From the NCBI GenBank assembly GCA_024500155.1, contig CM044879.1, forward strand, positions 23,492,572-23,556,571: 64,000 nt of DNA, given 5' to 3'. This document shows, one piece after another, positions 41,489 to 51,522 of the stretch. Within the stretch, counting starts at the first letter, position 1. Each line of letters begins with the position of its first letter. Source of the DNA: Chenopodium formosanum (Eukaryota > Streptophyta > Magnoliopsida > Caryophyllales > Amaranthaceae). The translations under genes and the position numbers were made by a program. The notes beneath the pieces were generated by a model that made no database searches, was not told the origin of the DNA, and saw only the letters and a program-made list of their open reading frames with translations.

Positions 41489-43166
41489 TTAGATTTATTT
41501 TTTATTTTTTTTTATAAATTTCATGCACGGTTTTTTTATATATAAATCTCAAGAAAATATATTTTCGAATAGATTCTAATGTTTTTTTTTAATTATTTGA
41601 TTTATTTTACTATCTAATAATTTCAGACAAAAAACACATAATATTTTAATTAAAGTGTTATTGCCTATTACAAAAGTTTTTTTTTTTTAATGTAATTTAA
41701 AATTCGACTTTTTTATTGTTGTTTTGTATTTTATTGTGGTTGTTAATTTTATGACTACTTATTTAAAAATATTAATAATTGTAAATATGATATCTTTCAA
41801 AATTTTTTTTGTGAATGTGATATTTTATCTATTACATATTGGGATAAAATCTTTAATATGAAAGTTATTTTTTTTATTTTTAAATAATAAAAATCCTAAA
41901 TCATTATTCGTTGTTTTTTAAAAGATAAAAATATTAAAAAATAATAAAATCATGTATACTATTTATCTTCTATTTAGATAAAATCACCACCTTCGTTCAC
42001 ACCCATATCGCTTCCATATAATCAAAATGGATAAATAAAACATGTTAGCAAAAATAAAATTCATATAAAATTAATCTTTATAGTCTTATAAAATAAATCA
42101 ATATATATATCTACCAGGAAGTGAAAAATTGTTGTGAAATTGATCTAAAAATTTGAATTGTACAAAATCAAATCTAAATCTATACATTGAATTTTATCAT
42201 CATCCTCAATCGCCCGAACAATAATATTTTAAAAAATTAAATCATTATTTTGTTGTCACTAACAATGTGTGCGATATTGCTTCTTATTTGTAACGATTGA
42301 AAAATATCTAATGGCCTAAACTTTTCTTTCAATTTATGTTGGACGAAATTGTATAAAGTTGGCTTTAATTGAGGCATGAACGCAATGTAATTAAAAATAA
42401 AAATTAAGTTAATTTGAAGGCTTGATTATGCTACCAAAATCACAAAAAATTGTTTTAATCATAAAATTAATTAATAAAAACTAAAAAGGTCTATAAAAAA
42501 TTTTAAAAAATGTAAACGATTTATAAAGATATAATACCTCTACGTACTTTGATTTTCCAATCATTTTTGATTGAATTTAATTCTCTGATTTAATTATATC
42601 TACATGTAAAAACAAAATTCAATAAACAAAACGTAAACATATAATCATTAAGTTTTCCAAATAAACACAATGTAAACAATAATCACAAATATATACATTT
42701 AACACTTGGAATTTAAAAAATTAAACTAATTAAGAATTACGCAACCATTGATGACCTAAAACGGACACAAAATTCGCTTGATTTGGTTTTATATTGATAT
42801 GAGATTTTATGTGTGTCGTAGAATGCGTCAATTTATAGTGGTAGGGATCACAAATTTTAATCTAATTACAATTAAATAATAATTTTTATTTCTTATCATA
42901 AACACTATAAAGATTATCTTTTTTTTTTTAAGAGATAAATTTTAGTTTTTTAAATAAATTAAATCCTGATAAATCATTATTCGTTGTTTTTACCTAAGTG
43001 GCAAATTTCTTAAGTCTCATTCGTCGCTTTTATTTAGGTGGCAAGTGAATTTTTTAATTCTAAAATAAAATAGAATTGTAATTTTTAATTGGTCAAAAAT
43101 ATACCTCTGCTTATGTGGCGCGCCCAATGCTCTCCAAAAATGCCTACTTTATTTAAATATATTAGA
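41489..43166 (-). mobile_element. Non-autonomous Helitron B (about 1.68 kb), 3' end eroded
   Basis: Same family as A: 5' end TCTAATATATTTAAATAAAG at 43166 leftward, GGCGCGCCACATAAGC block, and a shared 3' subterminal region (TATATATAAATCTCA). At its 3' end one arm of the hairpin is lost (only TGCACGG remains near 41524), and TTAG stands where CTAG is expected. It abuts A directly in the same orientation. Confidence 0.72.
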
Positions 43167-43322
43167 TTTTTCTCATTTTCCTTGCTGTCAAAATATTCAT
43201 CTAAAAAACTATAAAATATTTTCTAACTGATAGTATCCAAAATGTGATCTTGTTGAATTGTAGTGGCCAACCTCTAACTAAAAATTGATGTTCAGCAGCT
43301 AAATCCGAATGTAGTCTCATAC

Positions 43323-43804
43323 TGTTTTGGGTGTTTTTGTCCCTCGGGAGAGTTACAGCTCGAAGACTGGTCCGGAGCGGCCTGTACCTGCAAGACAAAC
43401 GGAGACACCTGCTGGTTGGTGCTCCGACGATCAAGTTAGTAACTTGAAAGGAGAGAGGGGTGCCGAAATTTAGGTGGGGATCTGCTAGGATTTCTAGCTC
43501 AGTTGTCTCTATCAAAGGGACAGTTTGTAATCAATGGAAAAACGTGCCCTCCAAAAGAGGGAAATCTCCCTATTTATAGGGTCCTTGGGACTTGTGCCCC
43601 TGATTAGGTCACAGAACCCTAATCAGTGGTGGGCTGCGCCGCATTGCGGCTTTCTCGGGATTTGGGCCTGAAGGCCGACATTTTTCCCCCAAATATCTGG
43701 GATGACACGTGTCAAGCAGGGATAGGTCCATTTTGGACCATCCCCGGGCTGACACGCGTCGCCCTCTGACTGGGCCACAAGGCGGGGTAAAATTACCCTA
43801 AACA
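43323..43804 (-). repeat. Tat-type 3' LTR (482 bp)
   Basis: In plus orientation TGTTTTGGGTG to CCCTAAACA. Contains the palindrome TGACACGTGTCA at 43703-43714. Read on the minus strand, the leader-side block TTACTAACTTGATC is shared with the LTR at 15492. Confidence 0.93.
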
Positions 43805-43815
43805 TTTGCCCCTCA
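43805..43815 (-). other. Polypurine tract of the Tat element
   Basis: Minus-strand TGAGGGGCAAA directly before the 3' LTR, identical to the tract at 15481-15491. Confidence 0.75.
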
Positions 43816-43860
43816 CAGATGTGACGTGGCACGCCACGTGGCATCTGTGACACGTGTCAC
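43816..43860 (+). promoter_or_regulatory. ACGT-core palindromes upstream of the antisense gene
   Basis: 43816-43847 is a near-perfect inverted repeat (CAGATG-x2-ACGTGGC, then GCCACGT-x2-CATCTG). 43847-43860 is the perfect palindrome GTGACACGTGTCAC. They contain G-box/ABRE-like ACGTG cores and lie 85-130 bp before the TATA-like box at 43945. The sites fit bZIP-type factor binding. Confidence 0.6.
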
Positions 43861-43944
43861 TCTTTGAATGGTGGTAATTTTACCGCCAAAATTTTACTGT
43901 TCAACTTCTGGGTAAATTACGGGAATACCCTTTCATTTACCCTC

Positions 43945-43953
43945 TTTATATAG
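43945..43953 (+). promoter_or_regulatory. TATA-like box of the antisense accessory gene
   Basis: CTCTTTATATAGCGG, about 240 bp upstream of the ATG at 44190. A GAGAGA-rich leader follows, with a probable donor at CTTAAG|GTACCG (about 44124) for a leader intron. This makes an independent promoter for the antisense gene likely. Confidence 0.5.
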
Positions 43954-44189
43954 CGGTTTACCCTCATATTTTTGGTACGTTTCACAAAAATTTTCAGAGC
44001 AAACTTAGAGAGAATCTTGAAAGAGAGAGAGCAGAAGTCATCCGTCTGAGTCAGACGCAAGTTGAAGGAAACTCAGATTCACCAACACAGGCGGACCCGT
44101 CTACCTTCAGATCTCAAATCTTAAGGTACCGTCTCTGACTCTCTCAGCTCTTTTTTCATTTTACCGCTTGTATATATTCCTTGCAATAA

Positions 44190-47020
44190 ATGGATTCATC
44201 ACCAACACACACGGCACAACCTAGGGTAGAATCCAGCCGTTCACCAGGGACGGCTGAGTCTAGGACTGGTAGTGCCGTCTCAGGGTGTTGGGACCATCCT
44301 CATGCTTGGATTCCGACCATTTGCGCGTCTGTGCAGGACACAATGGCTCGGACAATGCAGACGGCACGGGACCCAAATTATAGAAGCGAAGGCTCAGGCG
44401 GCCAAACGCCTGAGGGAGAGACGTCTGGCTTTGAACACCAGACGGCTCCGGAGAGATCCCCTCCCCGTGGCCCCCCAACTCCTCCTGACTCGTTTTTGGA
44501 CGAGTGCGACCAAAGCGGGGAGGAGGCCGACGACCAAGGCGGTGAGGAGGCCGCCTCAGCTTCCGTTTCCCAATCTGGGGAGGAGACGGGAAGTGGACTT
44601 GACGTCTCTTCCTCAGAGAGCAGCGATGATCTTCCTTCGCTTGTGGATAGCGAGGAAGCAGAAAGGAAAAAATAGAAGGAGAAGGATGATCCTTTCAAAA
44701 TCCACGTGTCCTTGAAAGACATAGACCTCATGGAAAAAGGTCTTAACAATTTTTTGAAGATGCACCCAATGGGAGACGGGTGGAAAATAAGGGTGCCTCC
44801 CCCAGACGGCACCGTTTCCTGGGAAGACACTGAACGAAACGCAAACGGCTACTTCGGCTGTTATGAAGCGACGTTTAAGGCGGGTCTTCGCTTCCCCCTT
44901 CACGAGGCGGTGAAGGCAATTTTGAGAGGCTATGGCCTCGGAGTCTGGCAACTTACCCCCAACTCTTGGGCAAATATTCTGGGGTACGTTGCCGCCTGTG
45001 AGTTCCAAGGGATTCACCCCGGCTGCGAAGCCTTTGCTAAGATGCATTATCTTAGCCGAAACCTAGGCGGGTACAGAGCGTGGTATACTCTAACCACGTT
45101 TCCTCAGTACATGATGACCTTAGACAAGGTCTCTAAATTCGACGGCTGGAAGAACAGATTCTATCTGTTGACGGCTCCCACCAGGCGGGAGAACTTCGAG
45201 CTCCATCAATACAATAAGAAGCCTGACCTTCTGGGTCGGAAATGCTGTCTTCCCTGGATCCCGGATGAGGATTTCGACAAAATAATTGAGGCTGACTTCT
45301 TCGGCCTCACAGACGCCACATTGTCAACCGGGGAGACAATAAAAGTCCCCAAGAACTGGATCCCCAAAAGCGCCTGGCTTAGGGATGAGTGCTTCCTAGC
45401 CGCCTGCGGGCTAGGGCACATGTTCGACAGACGTATGCGCCTGAATACCTTCCGTCTGTAGTACTTTTGTGTCGGAAATATTTTTTGATGATGTACTAAT
45501 CGATTTCCCGTCTGTTTTTGCAGAAGAAGCGTTAAACATGTTACCAGAAGAGAAGACCCCCAGACGGTCCTCTGCGCAGATCTGCCGTGACTTGGCGGAG
45601 GCCCAGGCGCGGGAGCTTAAGGCCAAGGTAAACGCCTGACCATTTTGTGAGTTTACTTTCAAAGTTTTCTTTCTTCGTCTGCTAACATTAAGTTGTTATT
45701 TTTTCAGGGAGGAAAAGTGGACAAGACGTTTGAGAAAAGCCTCAAACGGGCTAGGGAGGAGACCACCGTCTCTAACCCCAGCAAGTCCTCAAAGAAGGCC
45801 ACCTCAACTGCAACTCCCGACTGGGCCCGACGCCCCAGTCGGGAGACAAATGCGGATAGGGGGAGGAAAGAGAAAGTGACCGGCTCTCTTGGCCTTGACT
45901 TGGCCAACCCTCTTTCTGCAACCGGGGGGTTCTCAACGCCTGCCAGCGGCTCTTGCCTGGCTGGCTCTGCAGGTAAGAACCCTTTTGATTCCCCGCTTGA
46001 GCTGGGATGGCCGTTGCGAGTGAAATCACACTCCCAGCAGACGTCATCCTCAGACGGTCGAAACCAGATAGGCGCTGCTTTAGTATCTCAATCTGACGCT
46101 GATTATGGTGCAGATCAATCTCCTCGTTGGCCAGACGTCCAGAAGCATGCCAAGGCCATGCTGGATGCTGTCAGCAAACGGGATAAAGATGCTATCCCGG
46201 GGATAGAGACGTTCAACCTTGAACGTATTCTGACCTTCCTGGCTGAGGTAGTATACTTAATCAATTTTTCAATAACTTTTTCCGTCTCTTTCCCCGCCTG
46301 CATTATTAACCTTGTTTATTTTTGCAGGCCTTGCTGCGGGTAGATGGGCTCAAGCGTCCTTACACCCGCAAACGGGAAGAGGTAAGACGGTCCAAGCAGG
46401 CTGCCACAGACATCGATAATGTTGCTTTGTACTCCTGTATAGTTAACGATCTTGAAACTAAAGCAACCCAAATGACGCAGGCGGCCAGGATTACAGAGCT
46501 GGAGACGAGTCTGCAGGCGTCCAACAAGAGGGCTGAGACTGCCGAGGCGGCCCAAAAACAGGCGAAAGTGGACCTCCCTAAACTCAGGGAGGACCTCAAG
46601 AAAGCCCAAGAAAGCCTCCAAACGCTTCAAGGAGTCTCTTCAGAGAATGCTGATCTGAAGAGAAAAATTGCTAAGTTGGAGGAGGAGGCGGCCAAAGCTC
46701 AGGAGAACTTCCGAGCGACTCTCCAGGCGGAGCAAAACCGTCTGGTTGCTGAGATGGTCGCCGATAATGAGGCTATGATGAAGATCGCCTAGGACGCCTT
46801 GTATCCCAACAAGAATTATGGCGTCTGGGCTCTGGCTCACAAGTATGCTGACGAAGTTATATACTTGAGGGAGAAGGGTGAGCCGGAGCCTGAGTCCTTC
46901 CTCGCCTGGGCTGAAACTGAGCAGCCTGATCCTGAAGCCGAAGCTGAAGCCGAAGCTCCAGAGACTGAGGCTCCTGAAGAAGGGGAGAAGGACCAAGAGG
47001 GGCCGTCTGCAGGGCAGTGA
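44190..47020 (+). CDS. Antisense accessory gene of the Tat element (Transposase_28-like), spliced, two in-frame TAG
   Basis: Lies on the strand opposite gag-pol, between integrase and the 3' LTR. Exon 1 44190-45453 (acidic Ser/Glu-rich start, then GYFGCYEATFKAGLRFPLHE, LTPNSWANILGYVAACEF, which resemble the putative gypsy-type transposon domain); exon 2 45524-45627 (EALNMLPEEKTPRRSSAQIC); exon 3 45708-46247; exon 4 46328-47020 (long coiled coil of Ala/Glu/Lys, then VIYLREKGEPEPESFLAW). Introns are 70-80 bp with GT-AG ends; exons join in frame. TAG codons at 44673-44675 and 46790-46792 interrupt the frame. Function unknown. Acidic start, conserved core and coiled coil suggest a nuclear or regulatory protein, which is only an inference. 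Confidence 0.75.
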
Positions 47021-48121
47021 TTTCAGCGGCTGTGTGCCAATCTTTTTTTTTTATTTTTTCTGCGGCAGTATGCCATTTGTTTTGCTTTTCCGGCCTGCGT
47101 GCCGAGTATATTTGTATCTTTACCGGCTGAGGAGCCGTGTTCAACAACAATTTCCTTTTTTTCCCCGGACGGGGTCCGGATAACATTTGCCCCACCACAG
47201 CCGTTTGGTTGGGTGGAATATTAATGAATGCACCGACTGAGTCGGTTTTGATCTTTTTTTGCGCTTGTGTTTGGCTTTTCAATTTTTTGCATTTTCAACT
47301 TTTGCCTAACTTATTGAAAGCATCCGGCGAATTTAGCCTAACTTATCAAAAGTACGCGACTGTCCTTGCCCCTGGATGGCTGTGTGGTTGGTTTCAAATG
47401 GAGTTGGTTGATTGACTTGGGAACGTCTGATGCTGCAAAGAGCATGATACGTTTGTAAGTCAATCAATCACAGTAGTGATTGCCCCAAACCAAGTGCACA
47501 TCCGTACATTATCAGGCGTTTCAGCTTCTACCTAGACGGTGTTGTCCGTCTAGGTGAAGTTCATATAGCCATTACACAACTCTTTTGCCCCAAACGAGGA
47601 TGTGTACAATTTAAAAGCGAAAAACGCTAAGTAAGAAATGCAGTCGGTCGCCGACTGATGTCCTTGGACATCTGGGTTCCAAACCTTGATCATTCCTTAA
47701 GTTGTTCAGGCAGACGGCTATGAATGGCTGATTCAGCCGTCCAATTGTGGCCGCCTGCATTGGTACGTAGAGTAAGCGAGTTGGCTTCTCTCTGCGACGA
47801 TTGCACCCGGAGGGGTGTCGCCGGAAGGCTTAGTCCATGTAGGGACAGGCGAATTTATGGGGAAATCAGCCGTCTGGCCATTGGCCTCTGGTCTTGTTTG
47901 AAACCGGCTGTGTAGCTACTAAGCGTTTTTGTGCTTAGCTTAATTATCTGGTCATTGGCCTCTCGTCAATCAGACGTTAATTCAATTTCCAAGTATCAAA
48001 CTCAGAGAAACAAACATGTGACCCGTCTGGAAATCAGATGGGGTATAAGACAATCAAAAGTGAAAACAAAAAGCAACTTCTCATTAATGTACTTCTTGTT
48101 TACAAAAATTATTACAAAATC
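47021..48121. other. Tat spacer between antisense gene and integrase, no gene
   Basis: Convergent 3' ends meet here: the antisense gene stops at 47020 and integrase at 48122. The small ORFs are not supported. Contains several CCGTCT / AGACGG words and A-rich stretches that could serve as polyadenylation regions for both transcripts. Confidence 0.6.
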
Positions 48122-48607
48122 TCAGAAGTAGTATTTTTTCAAATTATCTACGTTCCAAGTTCTAGGCAGGCGCCTGCCGTCTGGGGTTTCCAGGCGGTAG
48201 GTGCCGTCTCTTACTTCTTCATAAATCCGGTAGGGGCCTTCCCAATTAGGAGTTAGCTTTCCAAGCTCATTGGCCCTACCGGTTGCCTCCATTTTCCGTA
48301 ACACAAGGTCGTCCACTTTCAAAGGGCGCCTGTGTACTCTCTTGTTGTAGGCTCTTGTCATTCTCAGACGGTAAATCTCATGACGCAAGGCGGCATTGCC
48401 CCTGCGTTCTAGAAGTGAGTCCAATGTCAGGCGCATTGCCTCCCAGTTTGCCTCTTCATCATATAGCATAACTCTGAGAGTCGGCTCATAGTGTTCGATG
48501 GGCAAGACGGCTTCAGCACCGTAAACCATGAGAAATGGGGTTTCACCGGTTGCCCCCTTTGCTGTTGTCCGGATGGCCCATAGGACATGGATTAATTCCT
48601 CAGCCAT
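48122..48607 (-). CDS. Tat-type integrase C-terminal part (frameshifted)
   Basis: 161-codon frame with ELIHVLWAIRTTAKGATGET, MVYGAEAVLPIEH, RAYNKRVHRRPLKVDDLVLR, GKLTPNWEGPYRIYEEV and WNVDNLKKYYF, the standard end of Tat integrases. It is out of frame with the upstream integrase (shift near 48610). Confidence 0.9.
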   Translation of the reverse strand: MAEELIHVLWAIRTTAKGATGETPFLMVYGAEAVLPIEHYEPTLRVMLYDEEANWEAMRLTLDSLLERRGNAALRHEIYRLRMTRAYNKRVHRRPLKVDDLVLRKMEATGRANELGKLTPNWEGPYRIYEEVRDGTYRLETPDGRRLPRTWNVDNLKKYYF

Positions 48608-50073
48608 AAGCCACCGGCTCTTTCAATTTTCTTCTTTATACCGTCTGAGATAAGTTTGTTGAAGGCTTCAACTTGGCCGTTTGCTTGGGGACGGCCGACT
48701 GATGCAAAATAACTTGAGATCCCCTGATCTCCTAACCAAGTTTTAAGCTGAGGCGTCTCAAACTGAGGACCATTATCAAACACCATAGACATAGGAACCC
48801 CATACCGGGTGATAATATTCTTCCAGATGAAGGAGATGACGTTTGATGTCTTGATATTTTTTACCGCCTCAGCCTCTACCCACTTGGTAAAGTAATCCAC
48901 AGCCACCAAGATGTAACGCTTACCGCCTGGGGCAGGCGTGTATGGACCCAAAATTTCCATGCCCCATTTTGCAAACGGGATTGGGCTGTGGATGGCCGTC
49001 AGATCAGTAGCCGGACGGTGAATAAGTTTGCCAAATTTCTGGCACTTATCACATTTTCTCACCAATTCCTTGGCGTCTGCCTCTAGAGTGGGCCAAAAAT
49101 AATGTCGTCTGACTCTGACGGCTAGAGATCTGCCGCCTATATGGGAGGCGCAGAATCCAGAGTGCAAGTCTTCGAGAACTTCCTTCCCCTTTTCTGGGGT
49201 TACGCACTTCAAAAGAGGCTTAAGAAACCCCGCCTTGAAGAGCTCTCCATTTCTCAACTCGAAGCTTGCGGCTCGCTTTTTCAGAACGGCTGCCTCCTGT
49301 GGCGAATCAGGAAGTGTCCCGTCTGAGAGATATGCCCGGATGCCATCCATCCAGGTAGAGCTTCGGTCTAGGACTCCAATGGGATCTTCATAGATGCTTC
49401 TTTTTTCAAGTACTTCCCAAAAGACTGACCAAGGCGTATCATGGCAGGCGGAGGATGCAAGCTTTGACAGGGCATCCGCCTGGTTGTTATCAGACCTGGG
49501 TACTTGATTCAAATGAAACTCCTCAAGTGACCCAGCCTCCTCTTTGACCGCCTGAAGATATTTGATCATAGCCGGGTGAGTTGCTTCAAATATTCCCTTA
49601 TATTGGCTAACGACCAACTGTGAATCAGAGTAGGCGTTAATTTTTGTTGCCCCTGCCGCCTTACACATGCGGATTCCGGCTAGCAGGGCTTCATATTCCG
49701 CCTCATTGTTTGAGGCCTGAAACTTGAACCGTAGTGCATACTCATATCTGTCCCCCTCAGGAGACTCATAAATTACGCCTGCACCACAGCCGTTCTTTGT
49801 AGAACTCCCATCTACATACACTTTCCAAACCTGATCAAGATTATCCGGAGCCACCGGACGGGTCATTTCCACAATGAAGTCGGCGAACGCTTGACCTTTC
49901 ACTGCCTTTCTTGGTTCGCAAGTGATTTCAAGACTTTGCATTTCAATAGCCCATTTTAACATTCTGTCGGATGACTCCAAGGTAGACATTGGCCGCTTGA
50001 GTGGTTGGTCGGTGTAAATCACCACCGGATGAGCCAGAAAGTAAGGCTTCAACTTTTTGAATGCCATGTACAA
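48592..50073 (-). CDS. Tat-type RNase H, second RNase H and integrase core
   Basis: 493-codon frame. After the end of the first RNase H (FADFIVEM) comes a second, archaeal-type RNase H with the four acidic residues in place: VYVDGSS, NNEAEYEAL, AYSDSQLV and RSDNNQADALSKL. Integrase follows with the HHCC region (SHIGGRSLAV ... CDKCQKFGK) and the catalytic core: WGMEILGP (the first Asp is Glu here), MVFDNGPQFE, and GQVEAFNK. Frameshifts separate it from RT (near 50085) and from the integrase tail (near 48610). The dual RNase H is diagnostic for the Tat lineage. Confidence 0.93.
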   Translation of the reverse strand: MYMAFKKLKPYFLAHPVVIYTDQPLKRPMSTLESSDRMLKWAIEMQSLEITCEPRKAVKGQAFADFIVEMTRPVAPDNLDQVWKVYVDGSSTKNGCGAGVIYESPEGDRYEYALRFKFQASNNEAEYEALLAGIRMCKAAGATKINAYSDSQLVVSQYKGIFEATHPAMIKYLQAVKEEAGSLEEFHLNQVPRSDNNQADALSKLASSACHDTPWSVFWEVLEKRSIYEDPIGVLDRSSTWMDGIRAYLSDGTLPDSPQEAAVLKKRAASFELRNGELFKAGFLKPLLKCVTPEKGKEVLEDLHSGFCASHIGGRSLAVRVRRHYFWPTLEADAKELVRKCDKCQKFGKLIHRPATDLTAIHSPIPFAKWGMEILGPYTPAPGGKRYILVAVDYFTKWVEAEAVKNIKTSNVISFIWKNIITRYGVPMSMVFDNGPQFETPQLKTWLGDQGISSYFASVGRPQANGQVEAFNKLISDGIKKKIERAGGLWLRN

Positions 50074-50999
50074 AGCAAGACCAAATTTTCAACCACGGGG
50101 TACCGGAGTTCAGCACTTTTAAGGACATGGCTAATGAAGTAAACCGGGAGTTGAACGCCGTCTCGCTTAGCAAGGAGAACGGCACTGAGAGCATGTTCTG
50201 AGACGGCTAAATACATATACAACGTCTCCCTAGGTAGAGGGCTGACCAGCCTAGGCAGAGAGTGCAAGTGCTCTTTTAGCTTCTGGAATGCCGTCTCAGC
50301 ATCGTCTCCCCATTCAAACCTAGCCTTCTTCCTGATTGCTTGGAAGAAGTAAAGGCATTTGTCACCTGACCGGCTGTGGAACCTTCCCAAGGCGGCCAGA
50401 CAACCTGTTAATCTTTGAACTTCCTTGACAGAACGGGGTGACTTCATGTCAATTACCGCCTGTATTTTCTCGGGGTTAGCCTCTATCCCCCTTTGATCAA
50501 TCAGGAATCCGAGAAACTTCCCAGACTCAACACCAAAGACGCATTTCTTGGGGTTTAACATGACCTTATGCCGCCTGAGGGTGGTGAATGTTTCTCGGAG
50601 ATCCGCAAGGTGATCCGTCTGTTGCTTGGATTTGACTATCATGTCATCTATGTACGCCTCCACATTCCTCCCAATTTGATTAATGAAGACCGTATTAATC
50701 ATCCGTTGGAAGGTGGCAGGTGCATTCTTCAAGCCAAACGGCATCACAATATAACAGAATAACCCCAAATCAGTGACGAAGGCCGTCTTCTCTTGATCTT
50801 TTTTCCAGAGGGGTATCTGATGGAAGCCGGAGTAGGCATCCATAAAGCTTATCAAGGCGTGACCGGCTGTAGAGTCGACCAGACTGTCAATCTTTGGAAG
50901 CGGGTAACTGTCCTTTGGACACGCCTTGTTGAGGTCTGTGTAGTCAACACACATGCGCCAGGTCCTATTCGGTTTCTTAACAAGGACCACATTGGCCAC
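50049..50999 (-). CDS. Tat-type reverse transcriptase and start of RNase H
   Basis: 316-codon frame: VVLVKKPNRTWRMCVDYTDL, PLPKIDSLVDSTAGHALISF, MPFGLKNAPATFQRMIN, catalytic YIDDM, LNPKKCVFGVESGKFLGFLI and the RNase H start MYLAVSEHALSAVLL. Its start is set by a frameshift near 51020 rather than a true initiation codon. The catalytic residues themselves are intact. Confidence 0.93.
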   Translation of the reverse strand: MANVVLVKKPNRTWRMCVDYTDLNKACPKDSYPLPKIDSLVDSTAGHALISFMDAYSGFHQIPLWKKDQEKTAFVTDLGLFCYIVMPFGLKNAPATFQRMINTVFINQIGRNVEAYIDDMIVKSKQQTDHLADLRETFTTLRRHKVMLNPKKCVFGVESGKFLGFLIDQRGIEANPEKIQAVIDMKSPRSVKEVQRLTGCLAALGRFHSRSGDKCLYFFQAIRKKARFEWGDDAETAFQKLKEHLHSLPRLVSPLPRETLYMYLAVSEHALSAVLLAKRDGVQLPVYFISHVLKSAELRYPVVENLVLLCTWHSKS

Positions 51000-51522
51000 C
51001 CAGTCGGGGAAAATTACAGGGCCGAATGAACCTGGCGTCTAGCAGCTTTTTGACTTCGGCAGCTGCCGCCTGACTTCTTTCCTCGCCATGGTTTCTTTTC
51101 TTTTGTCGGATGGGCTTCTTTTTAGGATCCACGGCGAGTTTGTGGACAGCGAGATCCGGGCTGACGCCTGGCATCTCTTCCACTTCAAAGGCAAAGATGT
51201 CTTTGAATTCTTTTAACAGGAGGTGCAAGCTTGCACCCAGAGTAGCATAAGCAACCGTCCCAACCTTCACCGTACGCTCTGGACGGCTGTCGTCCAGAAC
51301 GAGATCAACATTTTCTCCAGCTGGTTGGGGACGGAGCTCGTCTGACCGTTCCCCAGTCAGTGATTGCTATTTTTTCTCTTTTTTCACCTCCACCAGCAGA
51401 GGCGCTTTTCTTTTCTTACCAACGGCTGGTGGGGCAGGGTTGGCCTCCTTGACATCGTCAAGGTCTATTAGTTCCTTCTCTTGGCCGTCTGGGGCCACAG
51501 TATCTTTCACGGCTGAGAGATA
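50977..51522 (-). pseudogene. Tat-type protease-RT linker
   Basis: Same frame as gag/protease but closed by TAG at 51367-51369 and again at 50977-50979. Carries the linker segment LHLLLKEFKDIFAFEVEEMP and GVSPDLAVHKLAVDP that precedes RT in Tat elements. Confidence 0.8.

Noticed and set aside
44378..45047. Long minus-strand ORFs opposite the antisense gene
   Set aside because: Mirror frames of the accessory gene exon, which has the family-like motifs on the plus strand.
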